Shown: piece by piece, positions 42,539-50,282 of the stretch | Numbering within the stretch: position 1 is the stretch's first letter | Layout of the letters: each line of letters begins with the position of its first letter | Source of the DNA: Epilithonimonas hominis | Lineage (GTDB): Bacteria > Bacteroidota > Bacteroidia > Flavobacteriales > Weeksellaceae | DNA: 54,827 nucleotides | Assembly: GCF_003730015.1 (NCBI RefSeq) | Contig: NZ_RJTU01000028.1 | Coordinates: 1-54,827 of the forward strand | Direction of reading: 5' to 3' | The notes under the pieces: model-generated | The model's database searches: none | Told to the model about the DNA's origin: nothing | The model's input: only the letters and a program-made list of their open reading frames with translations | Made by a program: the position numbers and the translations under genes

Positions 42539-42976
42539 TTTGAGGAGCTTAATCCCGCTTTCCACTATATTTTTTTTGTCATTGCGAACGAAGTGAAGCA
42601 ATCTGTTGAACATTTAGCCATCGCAATAGCAAAAAAGGATGCCGTTGCAAAACGAAGTTTAGACGATGCACATAGAAATATAAAAGTAAGAGTCAATCGG
42701 GGCTAGGGATTTTGTCATCCAAATAAAGTTTTAAAATCAAAAAGAAATTAACCACAACTTTTGTCATTGTTTGATAAGCGAAGCGTCTTTGCGAGCTTAA
42801 AAATGTTTTCAATATTTTCAAAAAATATTTGCGGACTTTACGTTTAAATGAATCAAAAAATAATTAAATTGAGCCTTTAAGTTTTTAAAGGCTTTTTTAT
42901 AAGATAGTATGAGCATTTTCAGTCTATCACCAATTAGCTTTATCAATTATAATTAATCAATTATCAATTATAAAAA
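42539..42976. repeat. 438-base non-coding region with repeat fragments
   Basis: Contains GTCATTGCGAACGAAGTGAAG near 42579-42599, a member of the widespread TCATTGCGA-type dispersed repeat. A related partial copy (GAAGCGTCTTTGCGAG) is near 42780. Later, TATCAATTATAA is repeated directly at 42941-42952 and 42962-42973. No ORF found. A terminator lies within at 42872. Confidence 0.65.
42872..42899 (+). terminator. Terminator of the rsmG-lipoprotein transcript
   Basis: Nine-base stem AGCCTTTAA / TTAAAGGCT, loop GTTT, then six T residues. It lies about 330 bases beyond the lipoprotein stop, leaving the repeats in the 3' UTR. Confidence 0.85.
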
Positions 42977-45682
42977 ATGCAGTTTCTTCAGAAGATTATT
43001 ACAGAGTTATTAGAAAATCATCAGGACATTTCCGAGCTGGATATTGTTCTTCCCGGAAAAAGACCAATGGTTTTCATCAAAAGAATCCTGAAGGAAAAAC
43101 ATTACGAAGGACTTTTACCGAATTTCGTCACAATAGACGAACTCATCGCAGAACTTTCAGAAAATGTAGAAATCAAAGGAATTGCGCTTTGGCTCTTTTC
43201 TTTCCGTATTTACAATAAGATTGATTCTTCTGAAGATTTTTCTGGTTTCTTGAAATGGTTTCCGACCTTGCAGAAAGATTGGGACGATATGATGAAGTTT
43301 TCCGATGACGACCAGAAAATTTTGCTTTGGATGTTGGACGAGGAACGGATTAAAAATTGGGGCGAAAACCTCGGCGACGATGACAACCCAAGAAAACGAA
43401 ACCTCAATTTCTGGCGAAAAATGAACGAGTTTCTACCACTTCTGAAATCAGAACTTCAAAAAGAAAATCTCGCCACTTCCGGAATGTTATATCAGGAAGG
43501 ATTTTCCAAGATTGAAAACTTTGCTAAGCAAACCAATCGTCAATTTGTATTTTGTGGTTTCAATGCGTTGTCTAGAGTAGAAGAACAATTGGCAAGACAA
43601 CTTTTGCAATGGAATAAAGCGGAAACTTATTTCCAAGCCGACCAATATTATATTGACGACGAAAGACAAGAATCCGGAAAATTCCTGCGAGAAACCTTGA
43701 AATGGAAAGAGTTTAATGACAGCAGAGATTTTAAATGGATTGAAAATCAATTTAATCAACCAAAAAATATTAAAACCTATGAAGTTTCGGGAAATATTGT
43801 TCAAGCGAAATTCCTTCCTGAAATTTTAAAAAAAATTCCGAAAAAAGAATTCTCGGAAACAGCTTTGGTTCTGTTGGATGAGAATCTTTTGCCTGCGGTT
43901 TTAGACAGTTTAAATGTTGTAGAAAGCGTAAACATCACAATGGGATTTCCGTTAAAGAATCTCTCGTTCAGTAATGCGATTAAAAAACTGTTTTATCTTC
44001 ACAAACAACAGGAGAAAAAATCATCAAGCTATTATTACGCCGATGTTTTGCCAATCCTAGAAGAATTACCAAATGACGAAAAAGATTCTGAAGTCATCAG
44101 GGATTTTGTCGCAACAATAGAGGAAAGAAACATTGTTTATATTTCCAAAACTTTTCTACAAGAATTACTCGGAAATTTGAGTTATTTCCAGCTTTTACAG
44201 AAGCCAGAAAACTCCCAACAATTTTTAGATTTATTAATTAAATTTTGTTACGAGCTTAAATTCAAAGAACTGGATGACATTCAGTATGAGAATATTGCGT
44301 TGTTTGAGAATGTTTTCAAAATCATCAAAAATCAATTATTACCTTACCACGTTGATGTTAAAGTAGAAACTCTCGAAGTTCTCATTAATCAATTGGTCAA
44401 TTCAGAAAGTATTGATTTTGTGGGAGAACCACTGGCTGGATTCCAGATTATGGGACTTTTGGAAACACGTCTTTTGAACTTTAAAAATGTGATTCTCCTT
44501 TCCGTTAACGAAGGGAAATTACCTTTAGGAAACACTCAAAATACTTACATTCCATTTGATGTTCGCAAGAATTTCGGCTTGAATACTTTCTTGGAAAATG
44601 ACAGTATTTATGCTTATCACTTTTACCGATTGATCCAGAATTCGGAAAATGTTCATTTGCTTTACAATGCGTTGAGTTCGGGCGTAAATACAGGCGAAAA
44701 AAGCCGTTTCATCACCCAATTGGAAATGGAAAGTCCGCACAAGATTGAACACGTTATTATCGAAAATTCCTCAGAGCCAATTGCTCAGGAATTGATGAAA
44801 ATTGATAAAAATGAAGAAGTAATACGACTTTTGAACGAATGGAAGAAGCGAGTTTCGCCTTCCCATCTTGTGACCTATCTTTATAATCCGATTGATTTTT
44901 ATCTTAATAATCTTCTCAAAACCAGAGAAACCAACGAAATTGAAGAAGAACTTTCGCAAAGAAATTATGGAAATTTGGTTCATTATGCATTGCAATATTT
45001 ACACGAACCGATTAAAGGTAAAATATTATCGGTTAATGATTTAGAAGGTTTACTTCAACAAACAGATTCAGCAATTGATTTTGCAATTGAAAAATTGAAA
45101 CATCAGCAGGAATTCTATGAACGCGGAATGAATTACATCCATAAAGAAATCGCCAAAAGGGTCGTTCGTAATATTGTGGAGTATGATTTGGAGTTAGTCA
45201 AAAATGGTTCTGCTTTGGAGATTTTGGATTTGGAAAAAGAAATCAATTGTGATTTTTTCCTTGATGAAAATCAAAACGATAAAATCAGTTTTTATGGTTT
45301 TATTGATAGAATCGACAGACTCGACGGAATCACAAGAGTCATCGATTATAAAACGGCAAAACCTAAAAAATTAACGGTTAATCTTGGGAAAAATAAGGAA
45401 GAGAAACTTCCTGAATTATTTTTTAATGATGAATACAAACAAGCGTTACAGCTTTCGATTTATAAATATTGTATCAAAAACGTTTTGAATATCAATCCGG
45501 AAAATATAGAAACTGCAATCTGGTCTTTTGCCGAAGTCAATAATGGTCCACAAAAACTGAATTTCATTGATATTGAGGATAATGAAGTAGAGGATTCCAT
45601 CAGAAATCTGATTGCGGAAATTTTGAATCCGGAAGTTCCGTTTGAGGAAAGAGAAAAGGTGATCCGGAAGATTACTTTTTAA
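42977..45682 (+). CDS. AddB/RecB-like PD-(D/E)XK nuclease family protein
   Basis: 901 aa. The first about 600 residues resemble the inactive helicase-like part of AddB proteins (no complete Walker A). The C-terminal 270 residues form a RecB-family nuclease domain: SPSHLVTYLYNPIDFYLNNLL (near 630), RNYGNLVHYALQYLHE (near 668) and the active-site block DRIDRLDGITRVIDYKTAKP (near 783, with Asp and Lys of PD-(D/E)XK). It would act with an AddA/UvrD-type helicase-nuclease in double-strand break repair, but no AddA gene is in the window. Its 3' end overlaps the convergent T9SS gene by 11 bases. Confidence 0.88.
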   Translation: MQFLQKIITELLENHQDISELDIVLPGKRPMVFIKRILKEKHYEGLLPNFVTIDELIAELSENVEIKGIALWLFSFRIYNKIDSSEDFSGFLKWFPTLQKDWDDMMKFSDDDQKILLWMLDEERIKNWGENLGDDDNPRKRNLNFWRKMNEFLPLLKSELQKENLATSGMLYQEGFSKIENFAKQTNRQFVFCGFNALSRVEEQLARQLLQWNKAETYFQADQYYIDDERQESGKFLRETLKWKEFNDSRDFKWIENQFNQPKNIKTYEVSGNIVQAKFLPEILKKIPKKEFSETALVLLDENLLPAVLDSLNVVESVNITMGFPLKNLSFSNAIKKLFYLHKQQEKKSSSYYYADVLPILEELPNDEKDSEVIRDFVATIEERNIVYISKTFLQELLGNLSYFQLLQKPENSQQFLDLLIKFCYELKFKELDDIQYENIALFENVFKIIKNQLLPYHVDVKVETLEVLINQLVNSESIDFVGEPLAGFQIMGLLETRLLNFKNVILLSVNEGKLPLGNTQNTYIPFDVRKNFGLNTFLENDSIYAYHFYRLIQNSENVHLLYNALSSGVNTGEKSRFITQLEMESPHKIEHVIIENSSEPIAQELMKIDKNEEVIRLLNEWKKRVSPSHLVTYLYNPIDFYLNNLLKTRETNEIEEELSQRNYGNLVHYALQYLHEPIKGKILSVNDLEGLLQQTDSAIDFAIEKLKHQQEFYERGMNYIHKEIAKRVVRNIVEYDLELVKNGSALEILDLEKEINCDFFLDENQNDKISFYGFIDRIDRLDGITRVIDYKTAKPKKLTVNLGKNKEEKLPELFFNDEYKQALQLSIYKYCIKNVLNINPENIETAIWSFAEVNNGPQKLNFIDIEDNEVEDSIRNLIAEILNPEVPFEEREKVIRKITF

Positions 45683-46745
45683 TGAACTTACCTATGAAAT
45701 TTTTATTTTTTGTAGTGATTTTCAATATATAATTCCCTTTCGTAAGATAACTTACATCAAAAGAATTGCTAACCAATCTGCCTTCCGTATTGTAAACACC
45801 GATCGACAGAATTTCCTTTTCTGTAATATTAGTTTGTATTGTATTTTTTACAGGATTCGGATAGATAATGAGCCGGTTTTTTTCTGTTTCGGAAACACTT
45901 AGATTCGGAAAATAAAGATATTTGGCATTAGCAGGAACAAAGATGCCGTTGGTCTCGGTTCCCGTAACACTTAGGACGGGGATTTTGCTGTCTTTGGAAA
46001 ACCACTGATAAGAAACTTCTCTCACATTTTGCGTGGTGGAATTTCCTTCATATGTCACGGTAATGTCGTGATCGGATACAGACTTAAGTTTCAGGACACT
46101 GGTAAATGTTTTATTAGGAATCATCAGTTTTCCCCAGCCTTCTACCGTATTCTGACGTGTTCCTGTGGAAGCTACCTGCAAATTGTAACCCAGGTTTGTA
46201 AAATTCATACTGATGCTGTTGGGATTGGTGTAAGAATCTCCATATATGATTGGGAATTGATACAGGACATCAGGCTGCGTATATTCTACGATTAGCGGCG
46301 CATTTGTCCCGTTGAGATTCACTTGTGCGGCATACATTTTTGCCAGCAGTCGCGAAGTGCTTTTTTTATAAAAAACATAGGCATCCGAGATACTGTAGCC
46401 TCCGAAAGAATAATCGTCCGGCAATGGTGCTGCAAGATTGAAAGCATTATTAAACTGGTTGTTGCAATTGAGGTAATAAGAATGATACAGGCACCAGATC
46501 GTTCTGTAGTTACTTTGAGAAGTTGGGTTTACGAATTCGGAAGTGTCGGTTCCGGTACCCTGGATGCCGGAATAATCCCATGTGATATCAGTTCCTGCCT
46601 GAGTAAAATTAAAAGCCGCGATACCTTGGGAGGTGGTTAGGTTTATGGAAGTTCCTATATCCGCATAATCTGTAGATGAATAAGAAATCTGAGCGCTTCC
46701 CGATAAGCTCATAAAGACAGCAAGTAATAAAGTTTTTTTCATCAT
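45672..46745 (-). CDS. T9SS type A sorting domain-containing secreted protein
   Basis: 357 aa. Signal peptide at residues 1-18 (LLLAVFMSLSGSAQ), a beta-rich body of about 270 residues without a recognised catalytic motif, and a C-terminal type A sorting domain of about 75 residues. The sorting domain has the RLIIYPNPVKN signature, the IGVYNTEGRLV block and a final GNYILKITTKNK…GKFIKK. It is exported by the type IX secretion system and anchored or released at the cell surface. The function of the body is unknown. Confidence 0.9.
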   Translation of the reverse strand: MMKKTLLLAVFMSLSGSAQISYSSTDYADIGTSINLTTSQGIAAFNFTQAGTDITWDYSGIQGTGTDTSEFVNPTSQSNYRTIWCLYHSYYLNCNNQFNNAFNLAAPLPDDYSFGGYSISDAYVFYKKSTSRLLAKMYAAQVNLNGTNAPLIVEYTQPDVLYQFPIIYGDSYTNPNSISMNFTNLGYNLQVASTGTRQNTVEGWGKLMIPNKTFTSVLKLKSVSDHDITVTYEGNSTTQNVREVSYQWFSKDSKIPVLSVTGTETNGIFVPANAKYLYFPNLSVSETEKNRLIIYPNPVKNTIQTNITEKEILSIGVYNTEGRLVSNSFDVSYLTKGNYILKITTKNKNFIGKFIKK

Positions 46746-46868
46746 TTGTTTTTTTTCAAAATTAAAAAAAACTTTTCTGAAGTTGGAAATATTATAGAAA
46801 AATAATTGTAAAAATTATATGTAATGAATAAATCAAATTGTTTTTAAAGACTATTTGAAAAAAATTTA

Positions 46869-48050
46869 TTACCCAAAAGCATTGATTCCCGTAATATCCA
46901 TTCCTGTAATCAAGAGATGAATGTCGTGAGTCCCTTCGTAAGTGATCACAGATTCCAGGTTGGCAGCGTGGCGCATCATCGGGAATTCTCCCATTATACC
47001 CATTCCGCCAAGCATTTGTCTGGATTCTCTTGCAATATCGATTGCCATTTTCACATTGTTTCTTTTTGCCATAGAGATTTGTGCAGGCGAAGCCTTATGT
47101 GCATTTTTCAGATTTCCCAATTGCAGGCAAAGCAATTGCGCTTTGGTGATTTCTGTTAAGAATTCTGCCAGTTTCTTCTGCTGGAGCTGGAAAGAGGCAA
47201 TCGGTTTCCCGAATTGTTTTCTCTCTTTGGTATATTGAACAGCCGTACAATAACAATCCATCGCTGCTCCAATCACACCCCAAGAAATTCCATATCTCGC
47301 TGAGTTAAGACAAGATAACGGACCTTTCAATCCTTCAACATTAGGAAGTAGATTTTCTTTCGGAACTTTCACATTATTGAAAACCAATTCTCCGGTTTTC
47401 GATGCTCTAAGACTCCATTTGTTATGCGTAGTTGGTGTGGTGAAACCTTCCGTTCCGCGTTCCAGAATCATTCCTCTTACTTTTCCGTCTTCACCTTTTG
47501 CCCAAACTACAGCGATGTCTGCAACTGGAGCATTGGTAATCCACATCTTGGTACCATTCAAAAGATAATGGTCTCCTTGGTCTGTGAATTTGGATTCCAT
47601 AGAAGAAGGATCAGACCCGTGGTTAGGCTCTGTCAAACCAAAACATCCAATCATATCACCAGAAGCCAGCTTCGGAAGGTATTTTCTTTTCTGTTCCTCA
47701 GAACCATACTCGAAAATAGGAAACATTACCAAAGAAGACTGTACAGAAGCCGCAGAACGCACTGCCGAATCTCCTCTTTCCAATTCCTGCATTATCAATC
47801 CATAAGAGATTTGGTCAAGTCCCGGACCGCCATATTCTTCAGGAATGTATGGGCCAAGCGCACCGATATTTCCCAATTCTTTCATCAATCCTGGGATATC
47901 CGTATGATTTTGCGCTGCTTCATCTATCTTCGGCATTACAAAACCCTCCACCCAATTCCTTACAGAATCGCGGATAAGCTTGTGTTCTTCGGTCAAAAGA
48001 GCGTCTATGGAGTAATAATCTGGTATGCTTGATAACGGGTAATATGACAT
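46869..48050 (-). CDS. Glutaryl-CoA dehydrogenase-like acyl-CoA dehydrogenase
   Basis: 393 aa flavoenzyme; glutaryl-CoA dehydrogenases convert glutaryl-CoA to crotonyl-CoA + CO2 in lysine and tryptophan breakdown. Family-typical blocks are GCFGLTEPNHGSDPSSMES (near residue 137), SLRASKTGELVFNNV (near 205), NSARYGISWGVIGAA (near 244) and the catalytic Glu in the TYEGTHDIHLLI tail. These favour GcdH over other classes. Start MSYYPLSSIPDYY at 48050; the longer frame upstream lacks homology-like sequence. It is single and 29 kb away from the other fatty acid genes. Confidence 0.9.
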   Translation of the reverse strand: MSYYPLSSIPDYYSIDALLTEEHKLIRDSVRNWVEGFVMPKIDEAAQNHTDIPGLMKELGNIGALGPYIPEEYGGPGLDQISYGLIMQELERGDSAVRSAASVQSSLVMFPIFEYGSEEQKRKYLPKLASGDMIGCFGLTEPNHGSDPSSMESKFTDQGDHYLLNGTKMWITNAPVADIAVVWAKGEDGKVRGMILERGTEGFTTPTTHNKWSLRASKTGELVFNNVKVPKENLLPNVEGLKGPLSCLNSARYGISWGVIGAAMDCYCTAVQYTKERKQFGKPIASFQLQQKKLAEFLTEITKAQLLCLQLGNLKNAHKASPAQISMAKRNNVKMAIDIARESRQMLGGMGIMGEFPMMRHAANLESVITYEGTHDIHLLITGMDITGINAFG

Positions 48051-48178
48051 TATTTTTGTTTTGCCTAAAAATAAAGCTTTTCCTGAATTACCAAAAAGTT
48101 TTGTTAACAATTAATTTACTTTCTACGGTTGTTGGATTCACTTATTCTAATAAAGAACTACATTCCACATTAAATTGA

Positions 48179-48186
48179 TATATTTG
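48179..48186 (+). promoter_or_regulatory. -7 promoter element for the restriction endonuclease gene
   Basis: TATATTTG, exact TAnnTTTG. It ends 18 bases before the original ATG (48205) but 150 bases before the next in-frame ATG (48337). This supports 48205 as the true start. Confidence 0.55.
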
Positions 48187-48204
48187 AAAAACAATTTTAG
48201 TAAA

Positions 48205-48915
48205 ATGACAGAAGAACAAAGGATTGAGATTTTAAACAATGCAAAAGACTTTTTTAGAAGTGAAATTGTAATTAGTCATATTGAAGGTGCTTGTTAACGT
48301 GCGAGTAAATTATCTGAATATAATGTAAACCCTTTCATGTTTAAATATCTTGCAAATTTTCTTACTGGAAATGATAACGCCGAAAGTATTGCAAAAGCAT
48401 TAGTCTTACCAAGAATTCTTGGTTCTTCTATAAATACTTCCTTTGGTATGAAAGTCCAAAAATTGATTGGTCAACTATTCCAAGGATTAGGCTCTACAAC
48501 ATCTGGAATTGATATTGAATTTATTGACGGAATTGATGGTCGAAGAAAATATTGTCAACTAAAAGCTGGTCCTAATACAATCAATCACGATGATGTTACT
48601 ACGGTAATTAATCACTTCAATGGTGTGAGAAATTTAGCGAGAACCAACAATCTTAATATTGGAATTAATGATATGATTGTAGGTGTGATTTATGGAGAAG
48701 AAGCTGAATTGAGTTCACATTATAAAAAAATATCGCAATCTTATCCAGTAATTATAGGAAAAGAATTTTGGTATAGATTAACTGGAAAAGAAGATTTTTA
48801 TCTTGATTTGATTGATGCTATTGGTGATGTCGCGTTAGAAGTAGATGGAAGTCACATTGTAGAACAAACTATTTCAAATCTAGCGATAGAAATTCAAGCA
48901 AAATATTTTGATTAA
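48205..48915 (+). pseudogene. Type II restriction endonuclease (PmeII-like), interrupted by an in-frame stop
   Basis: The frame opens at ATG 48205 (MTEEQRIEILNNAKDFF…), meets TAA at codon 31 (48295-48297), then continues in the same frame (RASKLSEYNVNPF) into a 192-codon ORF starting at ATG 48337. Read through, it would be about 236 aa. The core GIDIEFIDGIDGRRKYCQLKAGPN fits a PD-(D/E)XK nuclease variant with Asp and a Q-x-K pair. The C-terminal part (YPVIIGKEFWYRLTGKEDFY) is intact. Family name is by recollection of PmeII-type endonucleases. The cognate methyltransferase is convergent, 15 bases away. The shortened product lacks 44 N-terminal residues; it might be made by reinitiation, or the enzyme may be inactive. 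Confidence 0.78.
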
Positions 48916-48930
48916 AATAAGTATTGATTC

Positions 48931-50160
48931 CTATCTTGTTTTATAATAATCATTCAAAAACTTGATGATTGAATAGCCAATTTCTCTACCTAAATTAACA
49001 GGTACGGCATTTCCTATTTGTTTGTATTGTTGAGACATTGGTCCCGCAAAATGCCAATCATCTGGAAAAGTTTGTATTCTTGCATATTCGCGGACTGTAA
49101 AGGGACGAGTTTCATCTGGATGACAACGTTCTGTTTGCTTCTGCGCTGGACTGCAAGTTAATGTCAAACAAGGTTCGTCCCAACCGATTCGTCGTGCCAT
49201 CCCTGTTTTTCCTCCTCCTAGATAAAAACTAGCTCCCATAAACTCCTTTTGAATATCTAAAGGCAAATCTCTCCAATATCCTTTTGGCGGAACTAAATCC
49301 AAAACATTTTTTTTACTTTCAGGATATTTTACTCCATCAGACTTTGGAACATTAGTGTCAAATAAATCGCCTTTTTTCAAAGCATCTTTTAGGTTGTAGA
49401 TTTTCTTGTAAGGTTTTGGATATTCATATTTTACATCAATATCTTTTCGAATACCAACTAAAATTAAGCGCTCTCTTTTTTGTGGAACTTTGTAATTAAT
49501 AGCTTTCAAAACTTCAACTGGAACCACATTATAACCAATTTCGTCTAATATGGAAATCATTCCTTGCAGAGTTTTCCCATTATCGTGACTTAAAAGACCT
49601 TTTACATTCTCACCAATACAAATTGGAGGATTTACTTCTTTTACTACACGAGCAAATTCATAGAACAAAGTTCCTCTAGCATCTTCGAAGCCTAGTCTTT
49701 TACCTGCATAACTAAATGCCTGGCAAGGAAACCCGCCTGTTACAACATCAACTTGATTATGGTAGCTGAAAAAGCTAAAGTTCTTTATATCGCCTTCATA
49801 GACATTCCAATTCGGGCGATTTGTTCTCAAAGTTTCACAAGCGTGTTTATCTATTTCATTCAATGCAACACATTTTAGACCTGCTTTTTCCATTCCAACG
49901 GCTAAGCCACCTGCACCTGCGAAAAGCTCTAAAACTTTATACTCGTTAAGTGGTTCAGCAAAATTTGAAACAGTTTCTATTATTTCATCTTGTATAAATT
50001 CTGAAAACAATGCTTGCACATCATCTTTGCGATAAACTCTATAATTGCTCATAGGTTCTCGTACTGCTGAAAGCTTTCCTTCTTCATCCCAACGACGAAG
50101 AGTTTTTGTGCTTTTATTAAGTAATTTTGCTGTTTCTGAAATAGTTAAATATTCGCTCAT
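48931..50160 (-). CDS. DNA (cytosine-5) methyltransferase with N-terminal MerR-like HTH
   Basis: 409 aa. Residues 1-50 form a MerR/excisionase-type helix-turn-helix (YLTISETAKLLNKSTKTLRRW, with a YRVYRKDDV wing). A complete C5-methyltransferase follows: motif I VLELFAGAGGLAVG (77-89), catalytic Cys146 in GGFPCQAFS, ENVKGLL, QKRERLILVG, and motif X QIGNAVPVNL. It methylates cytosine in the site of the neighbouring type II endonuclease. The fused HTH suggests autoregulation, as known for other HTH-bearing C5 methylases. ATG 50160 is chosen over TTG 50175. A -7 element is at 50192-50199. Confidence 0.93.
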   Translation of the reverse strand: MSEYLTISETAKLLNKSTKTLRRWDEEGKLSAVREPMSNYRVYRKDDVQALFSEFIQDEIIETVSNFAEPLNEYKVLELFAGAGGLAVGMEKAGLKCVALNEIDKHACETLRTNRPNWNVYEGDIKNFSFFSYHNQVDVVTGGFPCQAFSYAGKRLGFEDARGTLFYEFARVVKEVNPPICIGENVKGLLSHDNGKTLQGMISILDEIGYNVVPVEVLKAINYKVPQKRERLILVGIRKDIDVKYEYPKPYKKIYNLKDALKKGDLFDTNVPKSDGVKYPESKKNVLDLVPPKGYWRDLPLDIQKEFMGASFYLGGGKTGMARRIGWDEPCLTLTCSPAQKQTERCHPDETRPFTVREYARIQTFPDDWHFAGPMSQQYKQIGNAVPVNLGREIGYSIIKFLNDYYKTR

Positions 50161-50199
50161 AACCAAATTGTACAAGGTTGGACATTGGTTACAAATTTA
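50161..50199 (-). promoter_or_regulatory. Methyltransferase promoter with candidate operator
   Basis: Coding-strand TAAATTTG (top strand CAAATTTA, 50192-50199) is an exact -7 element. Between it and the ATG lie AACCAA (50161-50166) facing TTGGTT (50185-50190), and a perfect eight-base palindrome TTGTACAA (50168-50175). Position over the predicted transcription start fits an autorepressor site for the HTH-methylase. Confidence 0.45.
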
Positions 50200-50250
50200 A
50201 TCTAAAATTTTTCAGATTTCCAAGAAAAATATATAAAATTTTCAAGCTTG

Positions 50251-50275
50251 AAAAAAACTCCAAACCAATTGGAGC
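50251..50275 (-). terminator. Terminator after the AsmA-like gene
   Basis: Six-base stem CTCCAA / TTGGAG with an A7 run on the left, just downstream of the AsmA stop for leftward transcription. Confidence 0.75.
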
Positions 50276-50282
50276 TTTCCTT

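Noticed and set aside
47424-48032. A 202-codon ORF opposite the glutaryl-CoA dehydrogenase gene
   Set aside because: It is antisense to a gene with complete catalytic motifs, its translation is low in structured composition and it has no family signature.
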